From: UBA2773 sp964643985
Lineage (GTDB): Bacteria > Patescibacteriota > Minisyncoccia > Moranbacterales > DUUL01
Length of the DNA: 16,427 bases
Assembly: GCA_964643985.1 (NCBI GenBank)
Contig: CAZXUS010000022.1
Location: 1 to 16,427 of the forward strand
Direction of reading: 5' to 3'
Shown here: positions 1 to 7,785 of the stretch, in pieces
Position numbering within the stretch: the stretch's first letter is position 1
How the letters are laid out: every line of letters starts with the position of its first letter
Translations under genes and position numbers: made by a program
The notes under the pieces: generated by a model
The model's database searches: none
What the model was told of the DNA's origin: nothing
The model's input: the letters and a program-made list of their open reading frames with translations, nothing else

Positions 1-602
1 TTCCTAAGAACAGAGGCTCTTTCTGGATCTGGAATTACGATACATTTTTTGTCATCATTTCGGATGTTGATATATCCAGTCGGAGCACAGGTTGGCCATA
101 ATCCCATTTCACATTTCATTCGAAGACCTCTTTTTACATTAACGCCCCGATTGTCATTTTCAAGCTTAGCTTGAGATCCTAAAATCATCAGTAGAAATTT
201 TTCGTTAGGAGAATTAGTGAAGACTTGGCCATAAGTTCTAATTTCCAGAAGAAGTTTTTGATCCATCAAATCTACTATGGAACCAAGATCACCTCCATTT
301 CTGCTTAGCCTGTCTGGAGCCCAAGTTAGAAGTCCGTTAAAACGACCTCTTCTAATATCTTCTAAAAGTTCTTTGAATATAGGGCGTTGTCCTGAATCTT
401 TGGCTGAGTGGCTTTCTTGCCTAATATCTATAATATCCAAATTTTCACGCTCTGCGATGTGGAGCATTTCTTTTATTTGAGAATCAATCGAAAGCACTTG
501 GCGTTCTTCTGATTCGGTTGATTTTCTGGCGTAAAGGCAGTATTTTACTGGGATGATTTCTTCAACGACTGGCTTGTTAGTTGCTAAATTTGGATTGTTC
601 AT
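1..602 (-). CDS. Large serine recombinase, N-terminal part (cut by window edge)
   Basis: The reverse strand from the ATG at 602 reads open for 200 codons to the window edge. Residues 21-37 (YCLYARKSTESEERQVL) carry the Y-x-R-x-S signature of the serine recombinase catalytic domain, so S28 should be the nucleophile; the SIDSQ that follows and the later APDRLSR stretch (about residues 95-101) also fit the resolvase fold. Near residue 165 GLWPTCAPTGY matches the start of the Recombinase domain that follows the catalytic domain in large phage-type serine integrases. Such enzymes integrate and excise phages or mobile elements by making double-strand breaks at att sites. The gene lies 74 bp after the terminase gene on the same strand. 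The C-terminal DNA-binding part is outside the window, so it is unknown whether the gene is intact. Confidence 0.93.
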   Translation of the reverse strand, partial: MNNPNLATNKPVVEEIIPVKYCLYARKSTESEERQVLSIDSQIKEMLHIAERENLDIIDIRQESHSAKDSGQRPIFKELLEDIRRGRFNGLLTWAPDRLSRNGGDLGSIVDLMDQKLLLEIRTYGQVFTNSPNEKFLLMILGSQAKLENDNRGVNVKRGLRMKCEMGLWPTCAPTGYINIRNDDKKCIVIPDPERASVLR

Positions 603-676
603 AGTACCTAATTAATGACGCAACCCCCAAGTGAAGTCCAGACCTTTAATTGTCGATAACTTTACGGCCACAGAGC

Positions 677-2116
677 CTATATAATAATAATACTTGGCTT
701 TGGAGTATTTATTTGTTCTGCTACTTCATGCATCATTATTGTGAAAGCGTCTGCCAAATCATCATGTTTTTCAACACCGAAATTTACCAGTTGGTTTATT
801 AACCTTTCTGATCCTTGTTTGGGAAAGAGGACTTTTCCATCCTGTACAAGATTACTGATTGTCATAAGTCTACATCTTTTATCAGCGCTCGATCTTACTC
901 CTTTACATTCAATTTCCATTCCTTCAAGCGATTGGACTACAGCATCTTGAAACCCATTATTTTCCACACAAATAGTTACATAATCATAGATCGACTCCAG
1001 TGAATTATACAAAGAACTTATACTGTCCAGAATTTCTTGAAAAGTCATTCGTTTGTTTATGGGATTTGGCAATACATATATATAGTGTTCTCCTTCTATT
1101 TCACAAAGTAGTCCAACCACAAAAGCATTGTAATCCGCAGTATTTTTTGTTGAAATAGCTAAATCTATACCAACAATAATCTCACAATAACAAGTTTTAT
1201 CTTTCGGTAAATCCTCGTATTTTTTAATCCACTTTGGCAATATAACTTGTCCTTCGCGAGAAACTATATCGAGGAGATATTCTTTGTGCCAAGAATAATC
1301 ATTTCCAATTCGTTTGCGTTCATTCTCAACATCTTGCAAGGTAGGAAATTTGCCTGGCCATATACTCATTTTGCTTTTAATAATAGGATATTGCTCAAAA
1401 ATGGCATTTCTTAAATCTCCATTTTCAACCTCTTGTTTCAATCGCATGAGCAATGAATCTTCATGTAAAAGGTTTCCCACGATAACTATTCTTGTATTTT
1501 TATCTCCAGCAGGAAATACTTCATTTTTTAACCAACCATAAGTTTTATCTCGAGATTCCTTAGTTCGCACTGATGAATCATCTTCAAGATCATCTCCTAT
1601 AATTAGATCGGGGCGATGTTGTCCGAAGCGATTTCCTCGGATTGATTGTTCTGTGGATAATGGAATAATCATTGCGTCGTATTGCGGAAAAACTAACATC
1701 GACATTCCCCAGGGAGATTTTTCTTCACGAAAGGGTCCCAAATCATTTTTAAGAACAGTATTATTTTCAAGTTCACGTTTAATGTTGAGTAAATGCATTT
1801 TTGCTTGCTGAGCAGTTTGGCTAGCAATTATTACGCACTTCTTTTTTTGAATACCGAGAATTGACCATAAAACATAAGACATTGTTATGAGGGTTGATTT
1901 TGCGGATCCGCGAAAGGCTACGACAAATAGATTTTCAATATTTTCATCTTCTGTCATCCCAATAATTTTTTTCTGAAAAGGAGCTGTTGCATATTGAATG
2001 TAGTGAGTGAAGTAAAAATGAAAAAACCAAAAATGACTTCTACGAGCAATAGCCGTTCTCTGAGCTTTGTCTTTGCTCATTTTGCTGATTATTTCTTCGG
2101 TTTCTTCTCTTGTCAT
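677..2116 (-). CDS. terL: Phage terminase large subunit (ATPase-nuclease)
   Basis: 479 aa, a usual TerL length. The N-terminal ATPase has a Walker A-like FRGSAKST at residues 68-75 and a Walker B LIIGDDLED at 171-179. The C-terminal RNase H-like nuclease shows GIDLA with D318, CVENNGF with E385, and HDDLADAF with D452, D453 and D456, in the order expected for the headful nuclease. The protein would pump and cut phage DNA at the capsid portal. Its ATG overlaps the stop of the upstream small-terminase gene (ATGA at 2113-2116), suggesting translational coupling. All expected catalytic residues are visible, so the enzyme looks functional. No portal gene follows; a serine recombinase does. Confidence 0.95.
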   Translation of the reverse strand: MTREETEEIISKMSKDKAQRTAIARRSHFWFFHFYFTHYIQYATAPFQKKIIGMTEDENIENLFVVAFRGSAKSTLITMSYVLWSILGIQKKKCVIIASQTAQQAKMHLLNIKRELENNTVLKNDLGPFREEKSPWGMSMLVFPQYDAMIIPLSTEQSIRGNRFGQHRPDLIIGDDLEDDSSVRTKESRDKTYGWLKNEVFPAGDKNTRIVIVGNLLHEDSLLMRLKQEVENGDLRNAIFEQYPIIKSKMSIWPGKFPTLQDVENERKRIGNDYSWHKEYLLDIVSREGQVILPKWIKKYEDLPKDKTCYCEIIVGIDLAISTKNTADYNAFVVGLLCEIEGEHYIYVLPNPINKRMTFQEILDSISSLYNSLESIYDYVTICVENNGFQDAVVQSLEGMEIECKGVRSSADKRCRLMTISNLVQDGKVLFPKQGSERLINQLVNFGVEKHDDLADAFTIMMHEVAEQINTPKPSIIII

Positions 2117-2514
2117 TTTTTCTCATTATCCGAGTTAATCTCTGTTGATGCTAGTTTAAGCGCATTTTGGACTAGTTTTTCTTGTTCTGGTGTAAGTTCT
2201 TCAGGTGCATTCTTAATATTCGCATTTACTTCAATGCGGTCACGAAACTTAGAATGTCTATGATTTAGCCAAAACCTGATAGCTGAAAAATTCTTGTCTT
2301 TTATGAGAGCTATCAATTGACCCTCGCTCAGATCATTAATGAGTGCCTCTCCGTCAGAAAGAGCCTTGTTCAATGCTTTTTCAAACTTCTTATCTTCATT
2401 TTTCCAGCGGTAAACACTAGCTCTTGATACATTCGACCTTTCGCAAGCTGCATGAATAATTGGAATTTTTTTAAGATTTTCTAAAAATGTTTGTTTGTCT
2501 TTTTTAGTTCTCAT
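2113..2514 (-). CDS. terS: Small terminase-like HTH protein
   Basis: 133 aa. An N-terminal helix-turn-helix covers about residues 18-39 (IIHAACERSNVSRASVYRW), followed by a helical region and the phrase SAIRFWLNHRHSKFRDR, which resembles the phBC6A51-type small terminase family. TerS proteins bind the phage packaging site and deliver DNA to TerL. Its position directly ahead of terL supports this: the gene overlaps both neighbours by 4 nt (ATGA junctions at 2511-2514 and 2113-2116). The family call comes from motif memory and context; a generic phage HTH protein is the alternative. Confidence 0.85.
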   Translation of the reverse strand: MRTKKDKQTFLENLKKIPIIHAACERSNVSRASVYRWKNEDKKFEKALNKALSDGEALINDLSEGQLIALIKDKNFSAIRFWLNHRHSKFRDRIEVNANIKNAPEELTPEQEKLVQNALKLASTEINSDNEKK

Positions 2515-3860
2515 AGTTTTATTGCTTTTTTACCAGTTAATTTTTCCCAACGATTACGAATAACCTCAGCATATACTGGAGATTTTTCCATAAGATAACA
2601 ACGCCGTTCCATTTTTTCAGCTGCGATTAAAGTTGAACCACTTCCGCCAAAAGGTTCAACAATTAAATCTCCTCGTTTAGTTAAGATTTTGATATACGGG
2701 ATGAGAATTTCAGTTGGCTTAGTGCCAAATATAATTCCTTGCCCAGAACTTTTTTCATCAGCCGCTTTATAGTCGATATAGTCAGTGGGACATATCTTTT
2801 TACCTTTTTCATAATTTTCCCAGTGTGGTTTTCCTTGAATTCCAAACAATGCTGTTTCGTATTCATTTTGAAGGAGTTCTTTTTCTGATTTCATATTGAT
2901 CGTCACATTACCGTTTCCACCGACCATGGCGATATCATGCTTGTTGAAGAACTTATATTTAGCTGCAAAATTCTGAACCCTATTTGGCAAATGCCATACA
3001 ATCATATTTTTGATTTTCCAATACTTTTCCATTTCTCCCCAAATTGTGCGGATATTTTTCCAGTTTTCGTATACGATAATAGAGAAATCATCCTTGGCAA
3101 TTTTATGAATACTGGACATCCATTTTTTCGTAAAGTCATCTGGCAAAATATCAGTTTCCAGATATTTTCGATCTCGCTTATATCCAAATCCTTCAGCAGG
3201 TTTTCCGTTTTTCTTTTTACCTTTTAGATAATCCAAAATGTAGGGTGGGTCAGTGAAGCACATGTCAGCTTGTTCTTTCCCTAGCAATTCCAACATATCA
3301 GCTTCGACAGTGCTGTCTCCACACATCATTTTATTTTTTCCAAGTTGCCAAACATCTCCTTTCTGGATTTCTATATTTTTGATATTTAATTTCGCAAGTT
3401 CTTTCTCCAGATCAAAGATTTCCGGTGACTCGTCAATTCCAAAAATATTGTCTAATTCTTCAGAAGAGAAGCCAATATCATCAAGGAATTTTTCATCAAA
3501 GTCTGCGAGTAAATTCCAATCAAATTCCCCAGTATTTTTATTGAGTCTAATATTTAATTCTTTTTCTTTTTCAATTTCTGGAATAGAAATATATACCACG
3601 GGAACTTTTCTAATTTTAAGTTTTTTGGCAATTGATAATCTAAAGTGTCCGCCAATAACGATATTTTTTCGTTTGGGTGCATTATTTACTATAAACGGAT
3701 CGACTAGTCCGAATCGTTTAATACTTTCTCGAAGCTGAGCCTCGCTTTCCTTATTCCATTTTCTGGGATTGTATTCAGATGCTTTCAACAGAGAAGCATC
3801 CACGTACTGCACCTGAAGCTTTTCCTTCAGGATTTCTTTTTTGACATTTTTAGTTGTCAT
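2511..3860 (-). CDS. ParB-domain / DNA methyltransferase fusion
   Basis: 449 aa. Residues about 18-95 form a ParB/Srx-like domain (EYNPRKW, then IVIGGHFRL at 68-75 in the place of the ParB nucleotide-binding box). A linker to about 160 leads into an N6-adenine/N4-cytosine methyltransferase with TDPPY at 203-207 (catalytic motif IV) before EPFGGSGSTL at 402-411 (AdoMet motif I), the class beta order. This fusion is common in phages and prophages, where it probably protects phage DNA from host restriction or marks it before packaging. It is the first gene of the MTase-terS-terL operon and overlaps terS by 4 nt. No clear Shine-Dalgarno precedes the ATG at 3860; a structured leader with a putative terminator lies just upstream. 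The recognition sequence cannot be read from the protein. Confidence 0.93.
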   Translation of the reverse strand: MTTKNVKKEILKEKLQVQYVDASLLKASEYNPRKWNKESEAQLRESIKRFGLVDPFIVNNAPKRKNIVIGGHFRLSIAKKLKIRKVPVVYISIPEIEKEKELNIRLNKNTGEFDWNLLADFDEKFLDDIGFSSEELDNIFGIDESPEIFDLEKELAKLNIKNIEIQKGDVWQLGKNKMMCGDSTVEADMLELLGKEQADMCFTDPPYILDYLKGKKKNGKPAEGFGYKRDRKYLETDILPDDFTKKWMSSIHKIAKDDFSIIVYENWKNIRTIWGEMEKYWKIKNMIVWHLPNRVQNFAAKYKFFNKHDIAMVGGNGNVTINMKSEKELLQNEYETALFGIQGKPHWENYEKGKKICPTDYIDYKAADEKSSGQGIIFGTKPTEILIPYIKILTKRGDLIVEPFGGSGSTLIAAEKMERRCYLMEKSPVYAEVIRNRWEKLTGKKAIKL

Positions 3861-3897
3861 GGTTTTAAATTAATTAGTTAATGCGGTTTGGATAAAC

Positions 3898-3966
3898 AAA
3901 AAAACCCATCCCGCAGAAAACACACAAAAAAACAAAATTGTTTTTGAATGTTTTCTCCAGAATGGG
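3898..3966 (-). terminator. Terminator-like hairpin in the packaging-operon leader
   Basis: An imperfect inverted repeat of about 30 bp has its outer arms at 3905-3909 and 3962-3966 (CCCAT/ATGGG), then AGAAAACA/TGTTTTCT, then an A-rich/T-rich core. On the minus strand the stem ends in GGGATGGG and runs straight into seven T (3904-3898), the form of an intrinsic terminator. It lies 38 bp before the methyltransferase ATG. It either ends an upstream transcript or works as an attenuator for the packaging operon. Confidence 0.6.
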
Positions 3967-4084
3967 CACGACCGAGGCAAAGCCTCTTTGATAAAAATAA
4001 TTTCTGATTTCTATCTCCTATCGATTTGCATCGAAATTAGTGGTACTCCAAAAATCTTGGAAAACTTAAATTTGTAATTTACTA
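3898..4084 (-). ncRNA. Candidate structured leader or small RNA
   Basis: Between a good minus-strand promoter (4091-4118) and the U-tract hairpin (3898-3966) lies about 190 nt with no substantial ORF. On the minus strand it holds three separate hairpins: TCGAT-GCAA-ATCGA (4034-4021), with a GNRA tetraloop; GAGGC-TTT-GCCTC (3986-3974); and the terminator-like stem. A six-codon ORF (MQIDRR, stop) begins at 4031, and an AGGAG at 4019-4015 has no ATG behind it. The promoter-hairpins-terminator layout fits either a stand-alone small RNA or a regulatory 5' leader of the terminase operon. I do not recognise a known RNA family. Confidence 0.35.
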
Positions 4085-4090
4085 ACTTTC

Positions 4091-4118
4091 ACTATATACT
4101 GTTCTACTTTTTTGTCAA
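4091..4118 (-). promoter_or_regulatory. Sigma70-type promoter for the packaging operon leader
   Basis: On the minus strand, TTGACA (4118-4113), a 16-bp spacer and TATAGT (4096-4091) give a perfect -35 box and a 5-of-6 -10 box. It overlaps the last codons of the 113-aa gene and points to the ncRNA/leader and then the methyltransferase-terS-terL genes. It is the clearest promoter in the window. Confidence 0.65.
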
Positions 4119-4445
4119 CTTCTTTTTTCGGGCTTTTATATATTCCGAAGTGTTTTTATCGATAAACATATCTAATCCTTTTTTTGGCATAAAAAATCTA
4201 ACCGTTTTTCCTTCTTTTTCATATTTTTCTTTTATTTCTTTTATTTCGTTATTTTCTAGAATAGGTAGTTGTATTATCCCATCTTTGGTAACTGGAATGT
4301 TTCGCTTGATGATTCTTCCCGGTTTTTTATTTCTTAGAGATTTAGTGATTGCTCTCTCGGGAGAGAGAGGTTTTCTGGGTTTGGCAATATGAAATTTGAT
4401 ATCAGTTAAAATTATATCCACATATTTTTTATTTTTTTCTACCAT
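4104..4445 (-). CDS. Hypothetical basic protein, 113 aa
   Basis: ATG at 4445, stop TAG at 4104-4106. The protein is lysine- and arginine-rich (KPRKPLSPERAITKSLRNKK near residues 23-42, KARKKKLTKK at the C-terminus), with no signal peptide, membrane segment or catalytic motif. The charge would suit nucleic-acid binding, but nothing proves it. It is transcribed away from the small HTH gene at 4508, with 62 bp between them, and toward the phage packaging operon whose promoter overlaps its 3' end. An ORF on the opposite strand (4150-4392) looks like its shadow, since it is rich in F, S and L. I do not recognise the family. Confidence 0.55.
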   Translation of the reverse strand: MVEKNKKYVDIILTDIKFHIAKPRKPLSPERAITKSLRNKKPGRIIKRNIPVTKDGIIQLPILENNEIKEIKEKYEKEGKTVRFFMPKKGLDMFIDKNTSEYIKARKKKLTKK

Positions 4446-4507
4446 TGATATAGGCTATTGTTTACTTATATATCGTTTTATTGTAAACTAATGGTAAGTC
4501 AAAATCT
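4446..4507. promoter_or_regulatory. Divergent promoter region with inverted repeat
   Basis: The 62 bp between the minus-strand 113-aa gene and the plus-strand HTH gene must hold start signals for both. GTTTAC (4460-4465) and GTAAAC (4483-4488) form a 6-bp inverted repeat with half-site centres 23 bp apart, about two helical turns, a plausible operator for the HTH protein encoded next door. A minus-strand TTTACA lies inside the right arm. GGTAAG at 4493-4498 can serve as the ribosome site for the ATG at 4508. The promoter boxes are only moderate matches. Confidence 0.4.
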
Positions 4508-4705
4508 ATGAAAAAGCAACCTATGAAAATTAAAAATTGTCCTGAAATACTGACGCTTCAAGAGGCATGTGAATTATTGAATTGTCACCCAAATACTCTC
4601 AGAAACTGGGACAATGAAAACACGTTAAAAGCAATTCGCTTCGGAAAGCGCGGTGATCGAAGATATAGGAAGGAGGATATTTTAAAAATTCTCGATAAGA
4701 AATAA
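4508..4705 (+). CDS. Small MerR/excisionase-type HTH DNA-binding protein
   Basis: 65 aa, nearly all one winged HTH of the HTH_17/excisionase kind: LTLQEACELLNCHPNTLRNW at residues 16-35, then the RFGKRGDRRY wing at about 44-53 and RKEDILKIL. Such proteins bind DNA as small regulators or excisionases. It is the first gene of the restriction operon: only 4 bp separate its stop from the hsdR ATG, and an inverted repeat lies in the promoter just upstream, so autoregulation of the R-M genes is the natural reading. Because a phage block with a recombinase lies beside it, a recombination directionality role is the alternative. A second in-frame ATG at 4523 could be the true start. Confidence 0.85.
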   Translation: MKKQPMKIKNCPEILTLQEACELLNCHPNTLRNWDNENTLKAIRFGKRGDRRYRKEDILKILDKK

Positions 4706-4709
4706 AATT

Positions 4710-7220
4710 ATGGCAAATTCAAAAGAAGCAAAGGCATGGATAAAAATCAATAAATTACTTGAAGAATCGGGCTGGAGATTTTTTGATACAGAAAAAGGAC
4801 AAGCTAATATTCAACTTGAACCTAATATAAAAATTACTCAAAAAGACATTGACGCTTTTGGGGAAGATTTTGAATCAACAAAAAACGGCTTTATTGATTT
4901 TTTATTGCTTGACGAAGCAGGTTTCCCGCTCGTTATCTTAGAAGCCAAAAAAGAAGACAAAAATCCATTAGACGGAAAAGAACAAGCGAGAAAATATGCT
5001 CATACTGAAAATGCTCGTTTTGTAATTCTCTCAAATGGCAATCTTCATTATTTTTGGGATTTGGAACGAGGCGATCCAGAAATTATTACTGAATTTCCAA
5101 CACAAGAATCACTGAAACATAGACAAGACTTCAAACCTGACAATCAGCGCTTGGCGGATGAGCAAGTTAAAGAGGATTATATAGCACTTACACAAAATCC
5201 AGACTTCAAAGATGATCCCCTTTATATTGATAAAGAAACCCAGAAACAATATCTTTGGGATGAAAATTTACGAATTTTGCGTCCCTATCAACTCAAAGCA
5301 GTTCACGCTTTGCAAAAATCAGCCGAAGCAGGAAATGATCGTTTTCTTTTTGAAATGGCGACAGGAACAGGAAAAACTCTTATTTCCGCCGCTGTTATTA
5401 AATTATTTTTAAGAACAAGCAACGCCAAAAGAATCTTATTTTTAGTTGATCGTCTAGAGTTGGAAGATCAGGCTCATAAAAACTTTGTCCGATATTTAAG
5501 TAATGATTTTTCTTCTGTTATCTACAAACAAAATCGAGACGATTGGAAAAAAGCAGAAGTGGTTATTACGACCGTTCAAAGTCTCTCATCACAGGATAAA
5601 TATAAAAACCTTTTTTCACCAACTGATTTTGATTTAGTTATTGCCGATGAATCACATCGAGCAATTGGCGGGAATTCGCGTGCTGTTTTTGAATATTTTA
5701 TTGGCTATAAATTAGGATTAACTGCAACACCAAAAGATTACTTGAAAAACGTTGATCCACAAAAATTATCGCAAAAAGATCCACGAGCGTGGGAACGTCG
5801 ACAACTTTTGGATACCTACACTACTTTTGGCTGTTCAAATGGCGAGCCAACTTTTCGCTATAGCTTGCTTGATGGCGTGAAAGATGGATTTTTAATCAAT
5901 CCAATTGTTTCTGACGCACGAACAGATATTACGGCCGAATTACTTTCAGAAAAAGGTTACTCCATTATGGTTGAAAATGAAGAGGGCGAAGAAACAGAAG
6001 AGACTTTTTTTCAAAGAGATTTTGAAAAAAAATTCTTTTCAGAAAAAACTAATCGGGTATTTTCCCAAACTTTTTTGGAAAATGCCTTGAAAGATCCAAT
6101 CAGTGGAGAGATTGGTAAAAGTATAATTTTTTGTGTAAGCCAAAAACACGCTTCAAAAGTTACGCAAATGTTAAATAAAATGGCAAGCCAACTTTGGCCT
6201 GATAAATATAATTCTGACTTTGCTGTTCAAATTACTTCTCATATTACAGACGCTCAACAATTCACAATTAATTTTGCTAATAATAATTTAAACGGACATA
6301 CAAAATTTTTAGAAAATTATAAATCAAGTAAAACAAGAATTTGCGTGACAGTTGGAATGATGACAACTGGTTATGATTGTCAAGATATTCTCAATATTGC
6401 ACTTATGCGACCAATGTTTTCACCAACTGATTTTATCCAGATTAAAGGACGAGGAACGCGAAAATTTGTTTTTGAATATATTGATGAATACAAAGAAAAG
6501 CATAAACACGAAAAAGAAAATTATAAACTTTTTGATTTTTTTGCTAATTGTGAATATTTTGAAGAAAAATTTGATTATGATGAAATTTTAGTTTTACCTC
6601 CTCCTCAAACAGGGACAGGCGAACCGGGGGGACAAGGAGTAAATATTGATGAAATCGAAATTTTTGATCCAGATAAAGTTAAAGAATTAAGAGAAAAAGT
6701 AATTGGTATTGAGGGAATGAAGGTCGATAGAAAACTTTTTGAAAAAGCCCGCGAGGAATTGCAAAAAGACCCCGAAGTGAAATCTGCCGTTGAAAACGAA
6801 CAATGGGAGAGAGCAACTCAAATTGTGCGAGATAAATATGAAGATAAGCCAAGACTATATCTCAACCTAGAGAAAATAAGAAAAGGAGAGGGCCTTGATA
6901 GGCGTCTTTCCTGGCGTGAGTTTTTGGAAAGAATTTTTGGAAAAATAGATAGATTTAAAACCAAAGATGAAAAACTCGAAGAAGAATGTGAAAAGTTTAT
7001 TTCAATTCACAAACCTGAAAGCAAATATGTTCCGCATATAAAAAATTATCTAAAGGCTTATGTTTCAAATGAATATTTCCGCAATGAAATAAACAATCAA
7101 AGATTTCCGCGAGAATATGCCGGATTCACAATGTCAGAATATAAACAACTGAATGGCTGGCGAGAAACAATTCCCACATACATAAAAGATTATGTTTCAG
7201 TTAATCAGTATATGAGATAA
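4710..7220 (+). CDS. hsdR: Type I restriction enzyme R subunit
   Basis: 836 aa, the size of EcoEI-type R subunits. The N-terminal PD-(D/E)xK nuclease shows FIDFLL with D63 and LEAKK with E78 and K80. The SF2 translocase follows with ATGTGKT (217-223), DESH (313-316), LTATP (337-341), TTGYD (552-556) and QIKGRGTRK (577-585). The C-terminal ~200 residues match the EcoEI_R_C type region that docks to the modification complex. The enzyme would translocate and cut DNA lacking the host methyl mark. The gene follows the HTH gene by 4 bp. All nuclease and helicase motifs are intact. The M and S functions lie downstream, after an inserted small membrane-protein gene. Confidence 0.96.
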   Translation: MANSKEAKAWIKINKLLEESGWRFFDTEKGQANIQLEPNIKITQKDIDAFGEDFESTKNGFIDFLLLDEAGFPLVILEAKKEDKNPLDGKEQARKYAHTENARFVILSNGNLHYFWDLERGDPEIITEFPTQESLKHRQDFKPDNQRLADEQVKEDYIALTQNPDFKDDPLYIDKETQKQYLWDENLRILRPYQLKAVHALQKSAEAGNDRFLFEMATGTGKTLISAAVIKLFLRTSNAKRILFLVDRLELEDQAHKNFVRYLSNDFSSVIYKQNRDDWKKAEVVITTVQSLSSQDKYKNLFSPTDFDLVIADESHRAIGGNSRAVFEYFIGYKLGLTATPKDYLKNVDPQKLSQKDPRAWERRQLLDTYTTFGCSNGEPTFRYSLLDGVKDGFLINPIVSDARTDITAELLSEKGYSIMVENEEGEETEETFFQRDFEKKFFSEKTNRVFSQTFLENALKDPISGEIGKSIIFCVSQKHASKVTQMLNKMASQLWPDKYNSDFAVQITSHITDAQQFTINFANNNLNGHTKFLENYKSSKTRICVTVGMMTTGYDCQDILNIALMRPMFSPTDFIQIKGRGTRKFVFEYIDEYKEKHKHEKENYKLFDFFANCEYFEEKFDYDEILVLPPPQTGTGEPGGQGVNIDEIEIFDPDKVKELREKVIGIEGMKVDRKLFEKAREELQKDPEVKSAVENEQWERATQIVRDKYEDKPRLYLNLEKIRKGEGLDRRLSWREFLERIFGKIDRFKTKDEKLEEECEKFISIHKPESKYVPHIKNYLKAYVSNEYFRNEINNQRFPREYAGFTMSEYKQLNGWRETIPTYIKDYVSVNQYMR

Positions 7221-7222
7221 TC

Positions 7223-7783
7223 ATGGAAATTAATTATATATTTAATTTATGGGATAGTTTATTCGCAGTCATTAGTATTCTTATTAGTGTTGCTATCGCA
7301 ATTTGGATTTATAAATTAGAAAAAAAACTAACAGCACAAGATAAATATAAACATGAAGTTGAAATAACAAAAAAAATAATAGAAATAGGAATTTATAGAA
7401 GTGTTATTCTGGCTAATGTCAAAAAATATCATCCTCTTAGAAAAGATAAATTTAATAAAAAATATTATAAACAAGGGGCTGAATTGTATACTGTTGTTTC
7501 GGAATATGGTGTTCAGTTTATACTTAATCCAAAAAATAAAAACATTCCTGTCGGGTTAATTCCTTTTGAATGGATAGAATATATAAGAGATTATGATAGT
7601 GAAGATAACAAATCCATTATAGTTTGTAAATTTAAAGGAATTAAATGGTATAAAAGATTTAGGTCTCCATTTAAAGAAATTAATTATATTTACGAAAATC
7701 CGAACTACGCAGAAAACTCGGATCCTGATTTTATGAAATTTACCACTATTAAGCCAAGTAATTCGCATACTAAACAAAAATAA
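7223..7783 (+). CDS. Single-TM protein of unknown function inside the hsd operon
   Basis: 186 aa. One hydrophobic segment spans about residues 10-30 (LWDSLFAVISILISVAIAIW), followed at once by a charged, coiled-coil-like stretch (YKLEKKLTAQDKYKHEVEITKK) and a ~120-residue cytoplasmic-looking domain rich in Y, K and N. There is no cleavable signal peptide pattern. The gene starts 2 bp after the hsdR stop and ends 2 bp before hsdMS, so it is co-transcribed and is probably an accessory of this system, or a separate membrane-tethered effector cassette carried in it. I do not recognise the domain. Its AT content seems higher than that of the flanking hsd genes (runs of AAA, TAT and ATA codons), which suggests separate acquisition. 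Confidence 0.85.
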   Translation: MEINYIFNLWDSLFAVISILISVAIAIWIYKLEKKLTAQDKYKHEVEITKKIIEIGIYRSVILANVKKYHPLRKDKFNKKYYKQGAELYTVVSEYGVQFILNPKNKNIPVGLIPFEWIEYIRDYDSEDNKSIIVCKFKGIKWYKRFRSPFKEINYIYENPNYAENSDPDFMKFTTIKPSNSHTKQK

Positions 7784-7785
7784 TT

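Noticed and set aside
603..676. Possible recombinase attachment site upstream of the serine recombinase gene
   Set aside because: Serine recombinase att sites are often beside the gene, and AAGTCCAGACCTT here is weakly symmetric, but no matching core repeat was found elsewhere in the window.
741..2263. Open frames on the plus strand opposite terL and terS
   Set aside because: They are rich in S, F and L with no motifs and lie opposite genes with clear catalytic residues, so they are antisense shadows.
4150..4392. 80-codon plus-strand frame opposite the 113-aa minus-strand gene
   Set aside because: Low-complexity F/S/L/I composition, no ribosome site and no match to any domain; the opposite strand gives a longer, charged, protein-like product.
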